The position numbers and the translations under genes were made by a program. The notes under the pieces were generated by a model. It had not been told where the DNA came from. It saw only the letters and a list, made by a program, of their open reading frames with translations, and made no database searches. Positions 1-12,182 of a stretch of DNA of 64,000 nt are shown here, in pieces (the first letter of the stretch is position 1; each line of letters begins with the position of its first letter). Origin of the DNA: Cellulosimicrobium cellulans (GTDB lineage Bacteria; Actinomycetota; Actinomycetes; Actinomycetales; Cellulomonadaceae); contig NZ_VEGH01000012.1 of the NCBI RefSeq assembly GCF_007679345.1, positions 1 through 64,000 of the forward strand. Direction: 5' to 3'.

Positions 1-105
1 CGCGGATCCGGCCCGCGCGGATCCGGCCCGCGCGGACCCGGCCCGCGCGGATCCGGCCCGCGCGGATCCGGCCCGCGCGGATCCGGCCCGCGCGGAACCG
101 GCGCG
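1..105. repeat. 15-bp GC-rich tandem repeat, about 7 copies
   Basis: Seven head-to-tail copies of CGCGGATCCGGCCCG, with single-base variants at the third and last copies. No spacers are present, so it is not a CRISPR array. Related words recur at 2316-2360. It lies upstream of the DUF6350 gene, and its left edge is cut by the window. Function unknown. Confidence 0.85.
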
Positions 106-202
106 CTCGGCGCGGGCGCGCACCCGGGGGTGGGGCACGCCACCCCGCGGCGCGCCGGGGCGGTTGGGCCGCCCGGCGGCGTCCGGCGGGGACCATGGGG
201 CG

Positions 203-1588
203 GTGAGCACCCCGCCCGGCACCCGCCCCGACGGACGCGGCTCCGGCGCGCCCGGGGGCCGCGGTGCCGGCCCGGGCGGTGGCGCGGGCCCGCGCGGTGG
301 CGCGGCCGCGGGCGGGGCGGGGGCCGGTGGCTCCGGGCGGTCGCGTCGACGCGTCGTGGACGACGCCGGCTCGCCGCGGTTCTTCGTCAGCGACCTCGAC
401 GGCGCCCCGCGGTGGGTCGGCGGCATGCTGGCCGGGCTGCAGGCGGCGCTGCTCTCGCTCCTCGTCGTCGTGCTGCCGGCGATCGCCGCCTACGTCGCCA
501 CCTCCGCCGCCCCGGCGACGACCGGCATCCCGTGGACCCGCGCCGTCGAGGTGGCCGCGGGGCTGTGGCTGCTCGCGCACGGCGTCCCGATGACCGTGGC
601 CCCGATGGTGACGCTGGTGCCGCTGGGCCTGACCGCGCTCGCGCTGTTCGGCTGCTACGCGTCCGCGCGCCGCTCGGGGTACGCGACCCGGTCGGCGTTC
701 GGCGCGGGGGTCGGCGCGTACCTGGGCGTGGTGCTCGTGGTCGGGCTGGCCACCGGGGTGCCGCTGCTGCACCTGGGGGCGGGGCTGCTCGGCGGGGCGG
801 TGGTCGCCGCGCTCGGGCTGGGCGCCGGGCTGCTGCGCCGCCCCGAGGCGCCCCGGTTCCGGGACGTCGTGGAGCCGGTGCGGTCGCGGCTGCCCGAGCC
901 CGTGGCGCACGGCGTCGCCGCGGGGACGACCGCGCTCGCGACGCTGGTGCTGCTGGCCGCCGTGCTCGCGACGCTCTGGGTGGTGACCGGCCGCAGCGCG
1001 GTCGCGGAGGTGGTCCGGAGCCTGCGGCTCGACGCGGTCGGGGGCATCGTGCTCGCCGTCGGGGAGCTCGCCTACGCGCCGACGCTGGTGCTCTGGGCGT
1101 TCGCCTGGCTGACGGGTCCGGGGTTCGCGGTCGGCGCGGGCACGTCGTTCGCGGTCGGCGGGGTGCAGGCCGGTGCGCTGCCGGCCGTGCCGCTGCTCGG
1201 GGCGCTCCCGGCACCGGACGTCGCCGGCGGGGTGCTCGTCGCCGTCCCCGTCGTCACCCTGCTCGCCGGCGCCGCCGCCGCGCTCGTGCTGCGCCGACGG
1301 CTGGTCACCGAGCGCGCGCTCGACGCCCCGGTCGCCGGGCTCGTCGCCGCCGTGGTCGCGGGGCTCGGCGCCCTGGTGCTCGCGGCGCTCGCGCGCGGGG
1401 GGATCGGTCCGGGGCGGATGACCGAGCTCGGGCCCGAGCCGGTGCTGGTCGCGCTCGCCGTGGCCGGCGGGGTGGCGGCGGGGGCGCTCGTGGTGCTGCT
1501 GCCGGGGGACCGGCACGTGCGGGCGGCGGTCGCGGGGGCGGCGCGGCGGGCGTGGGCGGCCGTGACCGGGCGGGCCCGCCGGGACTGA
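203..1588 (+). CDS. DUF6350 family multi-pass membrane protein
   Basis: A protein of about 461 aa. A basic, Gly/Pro-rich N-terminus of about 60 residues is followed by roughly ten hydrophobic segments separated by short loops, which indicates an integral membrane protein of the actinobacterial DUF6350 family. These genes characteristically sit just upstream of purN and purH, as here; their biochemical role is not established. I chose the GTG at 203 because the -10-like GACCAT at 191-196 ends six bases before it, the leaderless arrangement seen at many genes here. An ATG at 164 would add 13 residues of low-complexity sequence. Family call is from topology plus position. Confidence 0.75.
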   Translation: MSTPPGTRPDGRGSGAPGGRGAGPGGGAGPRGGAAAGGAGAGGSGRSRRRVVDDAGSPRFFVSDLDGAPRWVGGMLAGLQAALLSLLVVVLPAIAAYVATSAAPATTGIPWTRAVEVAAGLWLLAHGVPMTVAPMVTLVPLGLTALALFGCYASARRSGYATRSAFGAGVGAYLGVVLVVGLATGVPLLHLGAGLLGGAVVAALGLGAGLLRRPEAPRFRDVVEPVRSRLPEPVAHGVAAGTTALATLVLLAAVLATLWVVTGRSAVAEVVRSLRLDAVGGIVLAVGELAYAPTLVLWAFAWLTGPGFAVGAGTSFAVGGVQAGALPAVPLLGALPAPDVAGGVLVAVPVVTLLAGAAAALVLRRRLVTERALDAPVAGLVAAVVAGLGALVLAALARGGIGPGRMTELGPEPVLVALAVAGGVAAGALVVLLPGDRHVRAAVAGAARRAWAAVTGRARRD

Positions 1589-1648
1589 GCCCGGGTCGCC
1601 CCGGGGCGTCCGACGCCTCGCCCGCGCCCCCCGGGGCCGCGGAACGGG

Positions 1649-2272
1649 CTAGCCGCGCCCGCCGGTGAGGCGGTTCGTCAGGTCGCCCACCGCGTCGTCG
1701 TAGGCGCGTTCGCACGCCGCCTCCGCCGAGCGCGTGAGCGCCCCCTGGAGGCAGGCCTGCCGGTCGGCGTCGATCCGCCAGGTCGCCAGCGAGCCGAGCG
1801 AGCCGACCAGCACCAGGCCCGTCATCAGCAGCCCCGCGACCAGCATGGCCCCGACGCCGCCCCGGAGCCCGGACCGGACGACGGCGCGCAGCGCGCGGAC
1901 GCCGGTCACCACGGCGCCGACCAGGAACGCGATCGCCGCGAACCGCCACGGCAGCGGCAGCAGCGTGACGGCGACCCCGGCGAGCAGCCACACGCCGAAG
2001 TGCCGCACCAGCCGACCCACCCGGGCGAGCGCCTCGGGCGACGGCGGGGGCGCGGCCGGCCCCGGGTGCGGACGCGGCTGGGGCGGGCCGGGCACGGGGT
2101 GCGGCGGCAGCGGGTGGCCCGGGCCGGACGGGCCGGGGCCGGTGGGGCCCGCGGGACCGGGGCGCGTCGGACCGGTCGGGTCCGCGGGGTCGGTGGGGTC
2201 GCCGCCGTCCGCGCGCCCGGGACCGTCCGCGGGTGCGCGGTCGGGCGAGGGCGGGGCGTACGGGTTGCTCAC
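1649..2272 (-). CDS. Pro-rich small membrane protein, unknown function
   Basis: About 207 aa. The first 100 residues are rich in Pro, Gly and Asp (VSNPYAPPSPD at the start). Two or three hydrophobic segments follow, then a Cys-containing stretch (ADRQACLQGALTRSAEAACE). This resembles the many actinobacterial membrane proteins with a disordered Pro-rich cytoplasmic tail; I do not recognise a specific family. It is convergent with the DUF6350 gene and divergent from purN. The GTG at 2272 is preferred over the ATG at 2281 because GAGAAT (complement of 2280-2285) ends seven bases before it. Confidence 0.6.
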   Translation of the reverse strand: MSNPYAPPSPDRAPADGPGRADGGDPTDPADPTGPTRPGPAGPTGPGPSGPGHPLPPHPVPGPPQPRPHPGPAAPPPSPEALARVGRLVRHFGVWLLAGVAVTLLPLPWRFAAIAFLVGAVVTGVRALRAVVRSGLRGGVGAMLVAGLLMTGLVLVGSLGSLATWRIDADRQACLQGALTRSAEAACERAYDDAVGDLTNRLTGGRG

Positions 2273-2315
2273 GCGGCCCATTCTCGCGCACCCGCGCCGC
2301 GTCGCGCCCGCCCCG

Positions 2316-2360
2316 CGCGGACCCGGCCCGGGCGCGCGGGCGCGGATCCGGGCCCGGCGG
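2316..2360. repeat. Dispersed copies of the 1-105 repeat word
   Basis: GCGCGGACCCGGCCCG and GCGCGGATCCGGGCCC occur here. They match the unit tandemly repeated at 1-105 apart from one or two bases, and lie in the divergent gap between the Pro-rich membrane protein and purN. Confidence 0.5.
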
Positions 2361-2369
2361 AAGGACGGT

Positions 2370-2375
2370 TAGGGT
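2370..2375 (+). promoter_or_regulatory. -10 box of leaderless purN
   Basis: TAGGGT ends six bases before the purN ATG at 2382. No Shine-Dalgarno sequence is visible, so transcription probably starts at the start codon. Confidence 0.5.
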
Positions 2376-2381
2376 GCGGGC

Positions 2382-3041
2382 ATGGCCGCCCCCGCACCGC
2401 ACAGCACCCCCGACGCGCCCCGACCCGCCACGCGCGCCGGCGGACGGCTCGTCGTGCTGGTCTCGGGCGGAGGGTCGAACCTCGCGGCCCTGCTCGCGGC
2501 GCACGACGGGCCCGCGTACCCGGGTCGCGTCGTCGGGGTCGTCGCCGACCGCGCGTCCGCCGGCGGGCTGGACCTGGCGCGGGCGGCGGGCGTGCCGACC
2601 GCCGTCGTGGCGCCGGGCGACTTCGAGGACCGCGCCGCGTGGGACCGCGCCCTGGCCGAGGCGATCGCGGTGTTCCGCCCGGATCTCGTCGTGTCGGCGG
2701 GGTTCATGCGGATCCTCGGCGCCGCCGTCCTCGACCGGTTCGGAGGCCGCGTCGTGAACACCCACCCCGCGCTGCTCCCCGCGTTCCCCGGGGCGCACGC
2801 GGTCCGCGACGCGCTGGCGTTCGGGGCGAAGGTGACGGGCTGCACCCTGCACGTGGTGGACGCCGGGGTGGACACGGGGCCCGTCGTCGCGCAGGTGGCC
2901 GTGGCCGTCGAGCCCGGGGACGACGAGGCGACGCTGCACGAGCGGATCAAGGTCGCCGAGCGCCGGCTGCTGGTCGACTGGGTCGGCCGGATCGTCGCGG
3001 GTGGGCTGACCGTCGAGGGCCGCACGGTCACGGTCGGCTGA
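2382..3041 (+). CDS. purN: Phosphoribosylglycinamide formyltransferase (PurN)
   Basis: A 219-aa GAR transformylase. It transfers a formyl group from 10-formyltetrahydrofolate to GAR in the third step of purine synthesis, in the cytosol. Visible landmarks are the phosphate-binding loop LVSGGGSNL near residue 27, the catalytic signature VVNTHPALLPAFPG near 125, and the DAGVDTGP loop near 165 that carries the catalytic Asp. Length is typical apart from about 20 extra N-terminal residues. It lies between DUF6350 and purH, the usual actinobacterial arrangement, and shares its folate substrate with purH, purU, glyA and folD in this window. The start is set by a -10 box six bases upstream. Confidence 0.96.
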   Translation: MAAPAPHSTPDAPRPATRAGGRLVVLVSGGGSNLAALLAAHDGPAYPGRVVGVVADRASAGGLDLARAAGVPTAVVAPGDFEDRAAWDRALAEAIAVFRPDLVVSAGFMRILGAAVLDRFGGRVVNTHPALLPAFPGAHAVRDALAFGAKVTGCTLHVVDAGVDTGPVVAQVAVAVEPGDDEATLHERIKVAERRLLVDWVGRIVAGGLTVEGRTVTVG

Positions 3042-3093
3042 CGGCCGCGGACGCAGGGACCTCCGGCCCGCGCGCCGTGGCGACCGGCGCGCG

Positions 3094-3099
3094 TAGCGT
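3094..3099 (+). promoter_or_regulatory. -10 box of leaderless 3106 gene
   Basis: TAGCGT ends six bases before the ATG at 3106, with no ribosome-binding site between them. Confidence 0.45.
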
Positions 3100-3105
3100 C
3101 GGCCC

Positions 3106-3336
3106 ATGGGACACGCACACGCAGGCAGGCGCTGGTCGGAGCTGAGCGCGGGACGCAAGGTCGGCACGGTCGTGGTGACGGCGGCGCAGCTCGCGCTGAC
3201 CGCCGCCGCCTACCGGGACCTCGCCAAGCGCCCGCCGGCCCAGGTGAACGGCCCGAAGGCCGCGTGGGGCCTGGCGATCCTGGTGAACTGGGTCGGCCCG
3301 ATCGCGTACTTCGCGAAGGGCCGCCGCACGGAGTGA
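3106..3336 (+). CDS. Small membrane protein, PLDc_N-like
   Basis: A 76-aa protein with two hydrophobic segments separated by a basic loop (RDLAKRPPAQVNGPKAAW). The second segment, WGLAILVNWVGPIAYFAKGR, has the W...N..GP..YF..GR pattern of the phospholipase D N-terminal (PLDc_N) membrane domain, often found as a stand-alone small protein in Actinobacteria. No catalytic HKD motif is present, so no enzymatic activity is implied. It sits between purN and the purH riboswitch and has its own probable leaderless promoter. Confidence 0.7.
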   Translation: MGHAHAGRRWSELSAGRKVGTVVVTAAQLALTAAAYRDLAKRPPAQVNGPKAAWGLAILVNWVGPIAYFAKGRRTE

Positions 3337-3398
3337 CGGCGGCGCGGGCGGCGACGCGGGCCGGGGCGGCCCGGCAGCGCGACCGCGCGGCCGTCGGC

Positions 3399-3404
3399 TA
3401 GGCT
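3399..3404 (+). promoter_or_regulatory. -10 box for the purH riboswitch transcript
   Basis: TAGGCT lies about seven bases upstream of the first conserved riboswitch bases, so the transcript would begin essentially at the aptamer. No clear -35 consensus is visible. Confidence 0.5.
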
Positions 3405-3408
3405 CGTC

Positions 3409-3508
3409 CTCGGTCGTGACTGGCGTAGAGGTGGAACTGACCACCGGGGAGCGACCGACGCAGTCCCGCCGACGCACCGTTCGCCTGGGTGCAGGGTCCC
3501 GAGCGGCA
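3409..3508 (+). ncRNA. ZTP riboswitch (pfl motif) upstream of purH
   Basis: The conserved ZTP/ZMP aptamer elements appear in order: GTGACTGGCG at 3416-3425, the GGTGG...CCACC stem, the CACCGGGGAGCGACC core, and after a variable linker the second-domain segment TCGCCTGGGTGC at about 3481-3492. ZTP riboswitches sense the purine intermediate ZMP and its triphosphate ZTP, which build up when 10-formyl-folate is limiting, and normally switch on purine and one-carbon genes. PurH consumes ZMP (AICAR), so this is a direct fit. No run of U defines a terminator; control may act on purH translation initiation. A second copy precedes glyA at 31144. Confidence 0.92.
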
Positions 3509-3546
3509 CCCACCGTGGTGCCCGACCGACCACCCGGAGGACCGCC

Positions 3547-5178
3547 ATGTCCCACGCCCTGCCGCCCGTCGCGCCCGTCGCCGACCCGACCGCGGACAGC
3601 ACCCGCCGCCCGGTGCGCCGCGCGCTGCTGTCCGTCTACGACAAGTCCGGGCTCGTCGAGCTCGCGACGGCCCTGCACGCCGCGGGTGTCGAGCTCGTGT
3701 CCACCGGGTCGACCGCCGGGACCATCGCGTCCGCGGGCGTGCCGGTGACCCGGGTCGAGGAGCTGACCGGGTTCCCCGAGTGCCTGGACGGCCGGGTCAA
3801 GACGCTGCACCCGCGCGTGCACGCCGGCATCCTCGCGGACACCCGCCGCCCCGAGCACCTGGCGCAGCTCGACGAGCTCGGCGTCGCGCCGTTCGAGCTG
3901 GTCGTCGTCAACCTGTACCCGTTCACGCAGACCGTCGACTCGGGCGCGACCCCGGACGAGTGCGTCGAGCAGATCGACATCGGCGGCCCGTCGATGGTCC
4001 GCGCCGCGGCGAAGAACCACCCGAGCGTCGCGGTCGTGGTGGACCCCGCCCGGTACGACGAGGTGGTCGCGGCCGTGCAGGGCGGTGGCTTCACGCTGGC
4101 CGAGCGCACCCGGCTCGCCGCGCAGGCGTTCGTGCACACGGCCACCTACGACGTCGCGGTGGCGTCCTGGATGGGCAACGTCGCGACGACGACCGACGAG
4201 GTCGACGGCGTGAGCACCGGGTTCCCGGCCTGGGTCGGGGCGACCTGGGACCGCGCGGACGTGCTGCGCTACGGCGAGAACCCGCACCAGCGCGCCGCGG
4301 TGTACACCTCCGGGTACGGGGCCGCGGGGCTGGCGCAGGCGCAGCAGCTGCACGGCAAGGCGATGTCGTACAACAACTACGTCGACGCGGACGCGGCCTG
4401 GCGCGCGGCGCACGACCACGACGGCCCGGCGGTCGCGATCATCAAGCACGCCAACCCGTGCGGGATCGCCGTCGGGGCGGACATCGCGGACGCGCACGCG
4501 AAGGCGCACGCCTGCGACCCGGTGTCGGCGTTCGGCGGCGTCATCGCGGCGAACGGCACCGTGACCCGGGCGGCGGCCGAGCAGATCGCCGAGGTGTTCA
4601 CGGAGGTCGTCGTCGCGCCCGCGTACGAGCCCGAGGCGCTCGAGGTGCTGAGCCGCAAGAAGAACATCCGGCTGCTCGTCGTCGAGGGCGCGCCGTCCGC
4701 CGGCGTCGAGCTGCGGCCGATCAGCGGCGGGCTGCTCATGCAGCAGGTCGACCGCATCGACGCGGCGGGCGACGACCCGACGACCTGGACGCTCGCCGCG
4801 GGGGAGGCGGCCGACCCCGCGACGCTCGCGGACCTGGCGTTCGCCTGGCGCGCGGTGCGGGCCGTGAAGTCGAACGCGATCCTGCTGGCCGACGGCGGCG
4901 CGTCGGTCGGCGTCGGCATGGGCCAGGTCAACCGGGTCGACTCCTGCCGGCTCGCGGTCGAGCGGGCGAACGCGGGCGATGCCGAGCGGGCGCGCGGCGC
5001 GGTCGCCGCGTCGGACGCGTTCTTCCCGTTCGCCGACGGCCTGCAGGTGCTCCTGGACGCCGGCGTCCGCGCGGTCGTGCAGCCCGGCGGCTCGGTCCGG
5101 GACGAGGAGGTCGTCGCGGCTGCCGCGGCGGCCGGCGTGACCCTCTACCTGACGGGCACGCGCCACTTCGCCCACTGA
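3547..5178 (+). CDS. purH: Bifunctional AICAR transformylase / IMP cyclohydrolase (PurH)
   Basis: A 543-aa enzyme for the last two steps of IMP synthesis. The N-terminal cyclohydrolase domain (about 15-215) shows [15 protein letters not shown] and the [13 protein letters not shown] signature. The C-terminal transformylase domain shows IIKHANPCG (Lys-His catalytic region near 298-306), [14 protein letters not shown] and [11 protein letters not shown]. Length is standard apart from a 20-residue N-terminal tail. The ATG at 3547 follows a GGAGG ribosome-binding site (3536-3540), and the riboswitch immediately upstream supports its role in ZMP consumption. Confidence 0.97.
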   Translation: MSHALPPVAPVADPTADSTRRPVRRALLSVYDKSGLVELATALHAAGVELVSTGSTAGTIASAGVPVTRVEELTGFPECLDGRVKTLHPRVHAGILADTRRPEHLAQLDELGVAPFELVVVNLYPFTQTVDSGATPDECVEQIDIGGPSMVRAAAKNHPSVAVVVDPARYDEVVAAVQGGGFTLAERTRLAAQAFVHTATYDVAVASWMGNVATTTDEVDGVSTGFPAWVGATWDRADVLRYGENPHQRAAVYTSGYGAAGLAQAQQLHGKAMSYNNYVDADAAWRAAHDHDGPAVAIIKHANPCGIAVGADIADAHAKAHACDPVSAFGGVIAANGTVTRAAAEQIAEVFTEVVVAPAYEPEALEVLSRKKNIRLLVVEGAPSAGVELRPISGGLLMQQVDRIDAAGDDPTTWTLAAGEAADPATLADLAFAWRAVRAVKSNAILLADGGASVGVGMGQVNRVDSCRLAVERANAGDAERARGAVAASDAFFPFADGLQVLLDAGVRAVVQPGGSVRDEEVVAAAAAAGVTLYLTGTRHFAH

Positions 5179-5223
5179 CGCGGGGGCGGTCCCGCACGAG
5201 GCCTACGGTTCCCGGTCGCGCCT

Positions 5224-5247
5224 CCCGAGATCTCGGGGGTTCGCGCC
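5224..5247. repeat. Short inverted repeat CCCGAGATCTCGGG and flank
   Basis: A perfect 14-bp palindrome at 5224-5237, followed by GGTTCGCGCCG. The combination GAGATC...GGTTCGCGCCG resembles the array at 23016-23050, so this may be a reduced member of the same intergenic family. It lies between purH and the pullulanase operators. Confidence 0.5.
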
Positions 5248-5288
5248 GGAAGGCGTGGGCCTCGTGCCGTCGGGGGCGCAGCCGGCAC

Positions 5289-5327
5289 CTGCAAGTCGTT
5301 GCAGTCCCTTTCTGCAAGCCGATACAG
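5289..5327. promoter_or_regulatory. Two palindromic operators upstream of the pullulanase gene
   Basis: CTGCAAgtcgTTGCAG at 5289-5304 is a perfect inverted repeat with a 4-bp centre. CTGCAAgccgATACAG at 5312-5327 is an imperfect copy, with centres 23 bp apart. LacI-type maltose regulators in Actinobacteria bind TTGCA/TGCAA-type palindromes, so starch- or maltose-responsive control is the natural inference. No lacI-type gene lies in this window; the nearest regulator is the ROK gene at 9195. Confidence 0.65.
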
Positions 5328-5377
5328 TCGCAGGTGGCCGCGCTGCTGACGCTCACCCCCGACGATGGAGTCCTGTG

Positions 5378-9133
<3,756 letters not shown>

Positions 9134-9194
9134 TGCGTCGGACCGACCGGCGCGCGCTGCCGCGCCCCGGGGCGGGTGACGGACGGAGGCACGG

Positions 9195-10424
9195 ATGCGT
9201 CGCGGGACCAACCTGCCGCGGATGGGCGACTTCAACCAGACGGTCGTCCTGGACGTGGTGCGGCGTGCCGGCGGGGGCCTGGCCCGGGCCGAGGTCGCCC
9301 GCCGGACCGGGCTGTCCCCGCAGACCGTGACGAACGTGGCGCGCCGCCTCCTCGACCTCGGCCTGGTGGTCGAGGAGGGCGAGGCGGCGCGCCGCGGTCC
9401 CGGCCGGCCGGGCACGCTGCTGCGGCTCAACCCGGTGAGCCGGTTCGCGGTCGGCGTGCACCTGGACCCGGCGACCATGACGTTCGTGCTGCTCGACCTG
9501 TCGGGCGAGGTCGTCGCGCGGGCGCAGGTGCCGACGCCGGTCCCGGAGGACCCCGAGGCGGTGGTCGCCGGCCTGGTGGCCGAGATCGAGGGACTGATCG
9601 CCGGGGCGGGCGTGGACCGGGACCGCGTGCTCGGCGTCGGGATCGCGGCGCCCGGACCGATCGACGTCGAGGCGGGCGTGGTGCTCGACCCGCCGCACCT
9701 GCCCGGCTGGCACGACGTGCCGCTGCGGGACGCGGTCGCCGAGCGCACGGGCCTGCGGGCGGTGCTCGACAAGGACGTGATCGCCGCGGCGAGCGCCCAC
9801 CTCTGGCACCCCGGCGAGCACGCGTCGGACTTCGTGTTCTTCTACCTCGGCACCGGCGTCGCCGTCTCGACGGTGCTGCACGACGAGGTGGTGCGCGGCG
9901 TCTCGGGCAACGCGGGGGAGTCCGGGCACCTGATCGCCGACCCCGAGGGCGCCCGGTGCTGGTGCGGCCGGCGCGGCTGCCTCGGGGCGGTGCTGCGGGC
10001 GGAGGCGCTCGCGGAGCAGGGCCGCGCGGCGGGCGTCGACCTGCCGGCCTGGGGCGACGGCACGGACCCGCGCGCCGTGGACGACGCGGTGACCGCGCTG
10101 TGCGCCGCCGCCGACGCGGGCCACCCGGGGGCGCGCGAGGTGCTGGCGCTCGCGGGCCGGCGGGTCGGCATGGCGGCGGGCGTGCTCACCGACCTGCTCG
10201 ACGTCCCCGCCGTGCTGGCCGGGGGACCGCTGTGGGACCGGATCGCGCCGCACGCCGCCGCGGCGCTGGAGGCCGAGATCGCGGCGCACCCGGTGCCGGG
10301 CGGGCACGCGCTCACGGCGTCGTCGTCGGCGTTCGGGCCGCAGGTCGGCGCCGTCGGCGCCGGGTGCATCCTGCTCAGCCGCGCGTTCACCCCGCGCCCG
10401 ACGGACCTGCTGCTGGTCAGCTGA
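9195..10424 (+). CDS. ROK family transcriptional regulator
   Basis: A 409-aa protein with an N-terminal winged helix-turn-helix (about 15-65, RTGLSPQTVTNVARRL) fused to a ROK sugar-kinase fold. The ROK zinc site is intact (CWCGRRGC, pattern CxCx4C, after GHLIADPEG). The ATP/sugar-site segment VGIAAPGPID is present, but such fusions normally act as sugar-responsive repressors. It starts 62 bp after the pullulanase gene behind GGAGG at 9184-9188, so control of nearby carbohydrate genes is plausible but inferred. It ends tail to tail with the oxidoreductase gene. Confidence 0.9.
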   Translation: MRRGTNLPRMGDFNQTVVLDVVRRAGGGLARAEVARRTGLSPQTVTNVARRLLDLGLVVEEGEAARRGPGRPGTLLRLNPVSRFAVGVHLDPATMTFVLLDLSGEVVARAQVPTPVPEDPEAVVAGLVAEIEGLIAGAGVDRDRVLGVGIAAPGPIDVEAGVVLDPPHLPGWHDVPLRDAVAERTGLRAVLDKDVIAAASAHLWHPGEHASDFVFFYLGTGVAVSTVLHDEVVRGVSGNAGESGHLIADPEGARCWCGRRGCLGAVLRAEALAEQGRAAGVDLPAWGDGTDPRAVDDAVTALCAAADAGHPGAREVLALAGRRVGMAAGVLTDLLDVPAVLAGGPLWDRIAPHAAAALEAEIAAHPVPGGHALTASSSAFGPQVGAVGAGCILLSRAFTPRPTDLLLVS

Positions 10425-10436
10425 CCCCGGCGGGCG

Positions 10437-11468
10437 TCAGGCGACCGTGAGCACCACCTTGCCGCGCGCGGCGCCCGAGGCCACGCGCTCGATCGCGGCG
10501 CCGGCCTCCGCCAGCGGGTAGGTCCGGTCGAGGACCGGCGCCAGGTCGCCGCCGGCCAGCAGGTTGCGCAGCCGCGCGAGGTCCGCCGGGTTCTCCCGGG
10601 ACACGACGCTGCGCAGCCGGTGCCGGACCCACGGGTCGAGGGCCGCGGCGCGCGCCTGGCGGGCGAGCCCGCCGCCGAGCACCCGGCCGCCGCCCTCGGC
10701 GCCGACCAGCACCAGCGACCCGCGCGGGCCGAGCAGGCGGCGGAGGTCGCGCAGCGGGGTGAGGCCCCCGGTGACCAGCACGGCGTCGTACCCGGAGCCG
10801 AGCGCCGCCGGGCCGGCGGACCGGTCGACGACCGCCGTGGCGCCGGCCGCCAGCAGCGCCCCGGCCGCGCCGGCCCGGGCCGTCGCCGCCGTGACCTCGG
10901 CCCCCGCGAGCACCGCGAGCCGCACCGCGAGCGTCCCGACCCCGCCCCCGGCGCCGAGGACCAGCACCCGGGACCCGGCCTGCACCCGGCCGGACCGCAG
11001 CGCGTGCAGGGCGGTCGTGCCGCTGGTCGGGACCGCGGCCGCGGCGGTGAACGGCACGTCGGCGGGCAGGGCGGCGACCCGCCGGGCCCGCGTGACGGCG
11101 ACCTCGGCGAAGGCGGCCCGGCCGCAGCCGAGCACCCGGTCGCCCGGCCGCAGGTCCGCCACGTCGGGCCCGACCGCCGCCACGGTGCCCGCGAGGTCCA
11201 GGCCCACCCCCGGCTCCCGCGGGGCGCGCAGGCCGGTGACCAGGCGCATCACCGAGGGCAGGCCGGTCACCAGGTGCCAGTCGCCCATCGCGACGCCCGC
11301 CGCCGCCACCCGCACGTGCACCTGGTCGCCGGTCGGCGGCGGCAGCTCGCGCTGCGTCACCCGCAGGTCCGCCGGCCCGGCGTACCGGTCCCGCACGACC
11401 GCCCGCACCGTCGTGCCCGTCGTCGTCCTCGTCGCCCTCGTCGCCCTCGTCGTCCTCGTCGTGCTCAT
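10437..11468 (-). CDS. NAD(P)-dependent MDR oxidoreductase (quinone-reductase type)
   Basis: A 343-aa medium-chain dehydrogenase/reductase. The GroES-like domain (about 25-140) contains GVGLDLAGTVAAVGPDV and GDRVLGCG; the Rossmann domain has VLVLGAGGGVGTLA. The structural and catalytic zinc cysteines of classical alcohol dehydrogenases are absent, so it is a zinc-free quinone-oxidoreductase or enoyl-reductase type. Substrate unknown. The first 20 residues are a Thr/Arg run encoded by trinucleotide-like repeats (11400-11465). Its ATG overlaps the stop codon of the upstream HTH gene (ATGA), making it the last gene of a three-gene operon. Confidence 0.88.
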   Translation of the reverse strand: MSTTRTTRATRATRTTTGTTVRAVVRDRYAGPADLRVTQRELPPPTGDQVHVRVAAAGVAMGDWHLVTGLPSVMRLVTGLRAPREPGVGLDLAGTVAAVGPDVADLRPGDRVLGCGRAAFAEVAVTRARRVAALPADVPFTAAAAVPTSGTTALHALRSGRVQAGSRVLVLGAGGGVGTLAVRLAVLAGAEVTAATARAGAAGALLAAGATAVVDRSAGPAALGSGYDAVLVTGGLTPLRDLRRLLGPRGSLVLVGAEGGGRVLGGGLARQARAAALDPWVRHRLRSVVSRENPADLARLRNLLAGGDLAPVLDRTYPLAEAGAAIERVASGAARGKVVLTVA

Positions 11469-11689
11469 GGCCGTCCCCCGTCCGGTTCGTACGCGAACAC
11501 CTCGTCGATGGACCGCCCGAGCGCCCGGGCGATCTGGAAGGCCAGCTCGAGCGAGGGGGAGTACCGCCCCTGCTCGACGGCGATGACGGTCTGCCGGGTC
11601 ACGCCCAGCAGCTCCGCGAGCTGCGCCTGGGTGAGCCCCCGCTCCGTGCGCAGCGCACGGATCCGGTTGGTCACCGCGGTCGGCCTCAC
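11465..11689 (-). CDS. Small XRE-type helix-turn-helix regulator
   Basis: A 74-aa DNA-binding protein made almost entirely of one HTH: RTERGLTQAQLAELLGVTRQ, then AVEQGRYSPSLELAFQIARA. This is the compact YozG-like class that usually accompanies a small multi-pass membrane protein, as here. The GTG at 11689 overlaps the stop of the membrane-protein gene (GTGA), and its own TGA overlaps the ATG of the oxidoreductase, so all three are translationally coupled. It is the obvious candidate to bind the two 22-bp palindromes upstream of the operon. Confidence 0.88.
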   Translation of the reverse strand: MRPTAVTNRIRALRTERGLTQAQLAELLGVTRQTVIAVEQGRYSPSLELAFQIARALGRSIDEVFAYEPDGGRP

Positions 11690-12111
11690 CACGGGCCGAC
11701 CCCCCGGCGGAACGCCACGACCCGGGCGACGGCGGACAGCACCGCCGACAGCACGAACCCGAGGTACAGGGCGTTGGCGATCCAGAAGTGGTCCGCCTCC
11801 AGCAGCGCCAGGGCCAGGCCGCCGACGCCGCCGAGCACGAGGAACGCCTGCCCCACGTGCTCGCCCATCCGCTCGATCCCGCGCTCCCGCTCGTCCCGCA
11901 CCCCGCGGTCCCGCGACGTGGCGCCCAGCACGATCCCCGCGACGATCCCGGCGAGCACCGCCGCGCCGATCGAGGCGAGCATCGGGCCGGCGTAGGCGAC
12001 GCCGGTCAGCGGTCCGCCCGCGGCCCGGGACAGCACCACCGCGACGTACGCGGCGTACCCGAGCACGGCGATCACGCCGAAGGCCCAGGTGTTCTTCTCC
12101 TGGTAGGACAT
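11686..12111 (-). CDS. Four-helix membrane protein paired with HTH regulator
   Basis: A 141-aa protein with four hydrophobic segments and a charged middle loop (ATSRDRGVRDERERGIERMG). Loops of the type RDERE..I....G in this position are common in small membrane proteins encoded with YozG-like regulators (DUF2178-like). No enzymatic motif is seen. The ATG at 12111 follows GGAG in the sense GGAGCGGGCC-ATG. It is the first gene of the leftward operon, 24 bp from the nearer palindrome. Confidence 0.75.
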   Translation of the reverse strand: MSYQEKNTWAFGVIAVLGYAAYVAVVLSRAAGGPLTGVAYAGPMLASIGAAVLAGIVAGIVLGATSRDRGVRDERERGIERMGEHVGQAFLVLGGVGGLALALLEADHFWIANALYLGFVLSAVLSAVARVVAFRRGVGPW

Positions 12112-12134
12112 GGCCCGCTCCGCTCCGGCCGAGG

Positions 12135-12156
12135 GATGTCAAAGATCTTTGACATC
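12135..12156. promoter_or_regulatory. 22-bp perfect palindrome (operator 1)
   Basis: GATGTCAAAGA followed by its exact reverse complement. It lies 24 bp before the membrane-protein start codon, in a locally AT-rich patch. Probably the autoregulatory site of the HTH protein encoded in the operon. Confidence 0.75.
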
Positions 12157-12182
12157 GCCGACGGTAGAGCCGCGCGCTGCGT

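Noticed and set aside
1..105. CRISPR array
   Set aside because: Units are contiguous with no unique spacers, and no cas genes are in the window.
130..1668. Plus-strand frame overlapping DUF6350
   Set aside because: Arg/Gly/Ala run with no hydrophobic periodicity; the frame from 203 has clear membrane helices.
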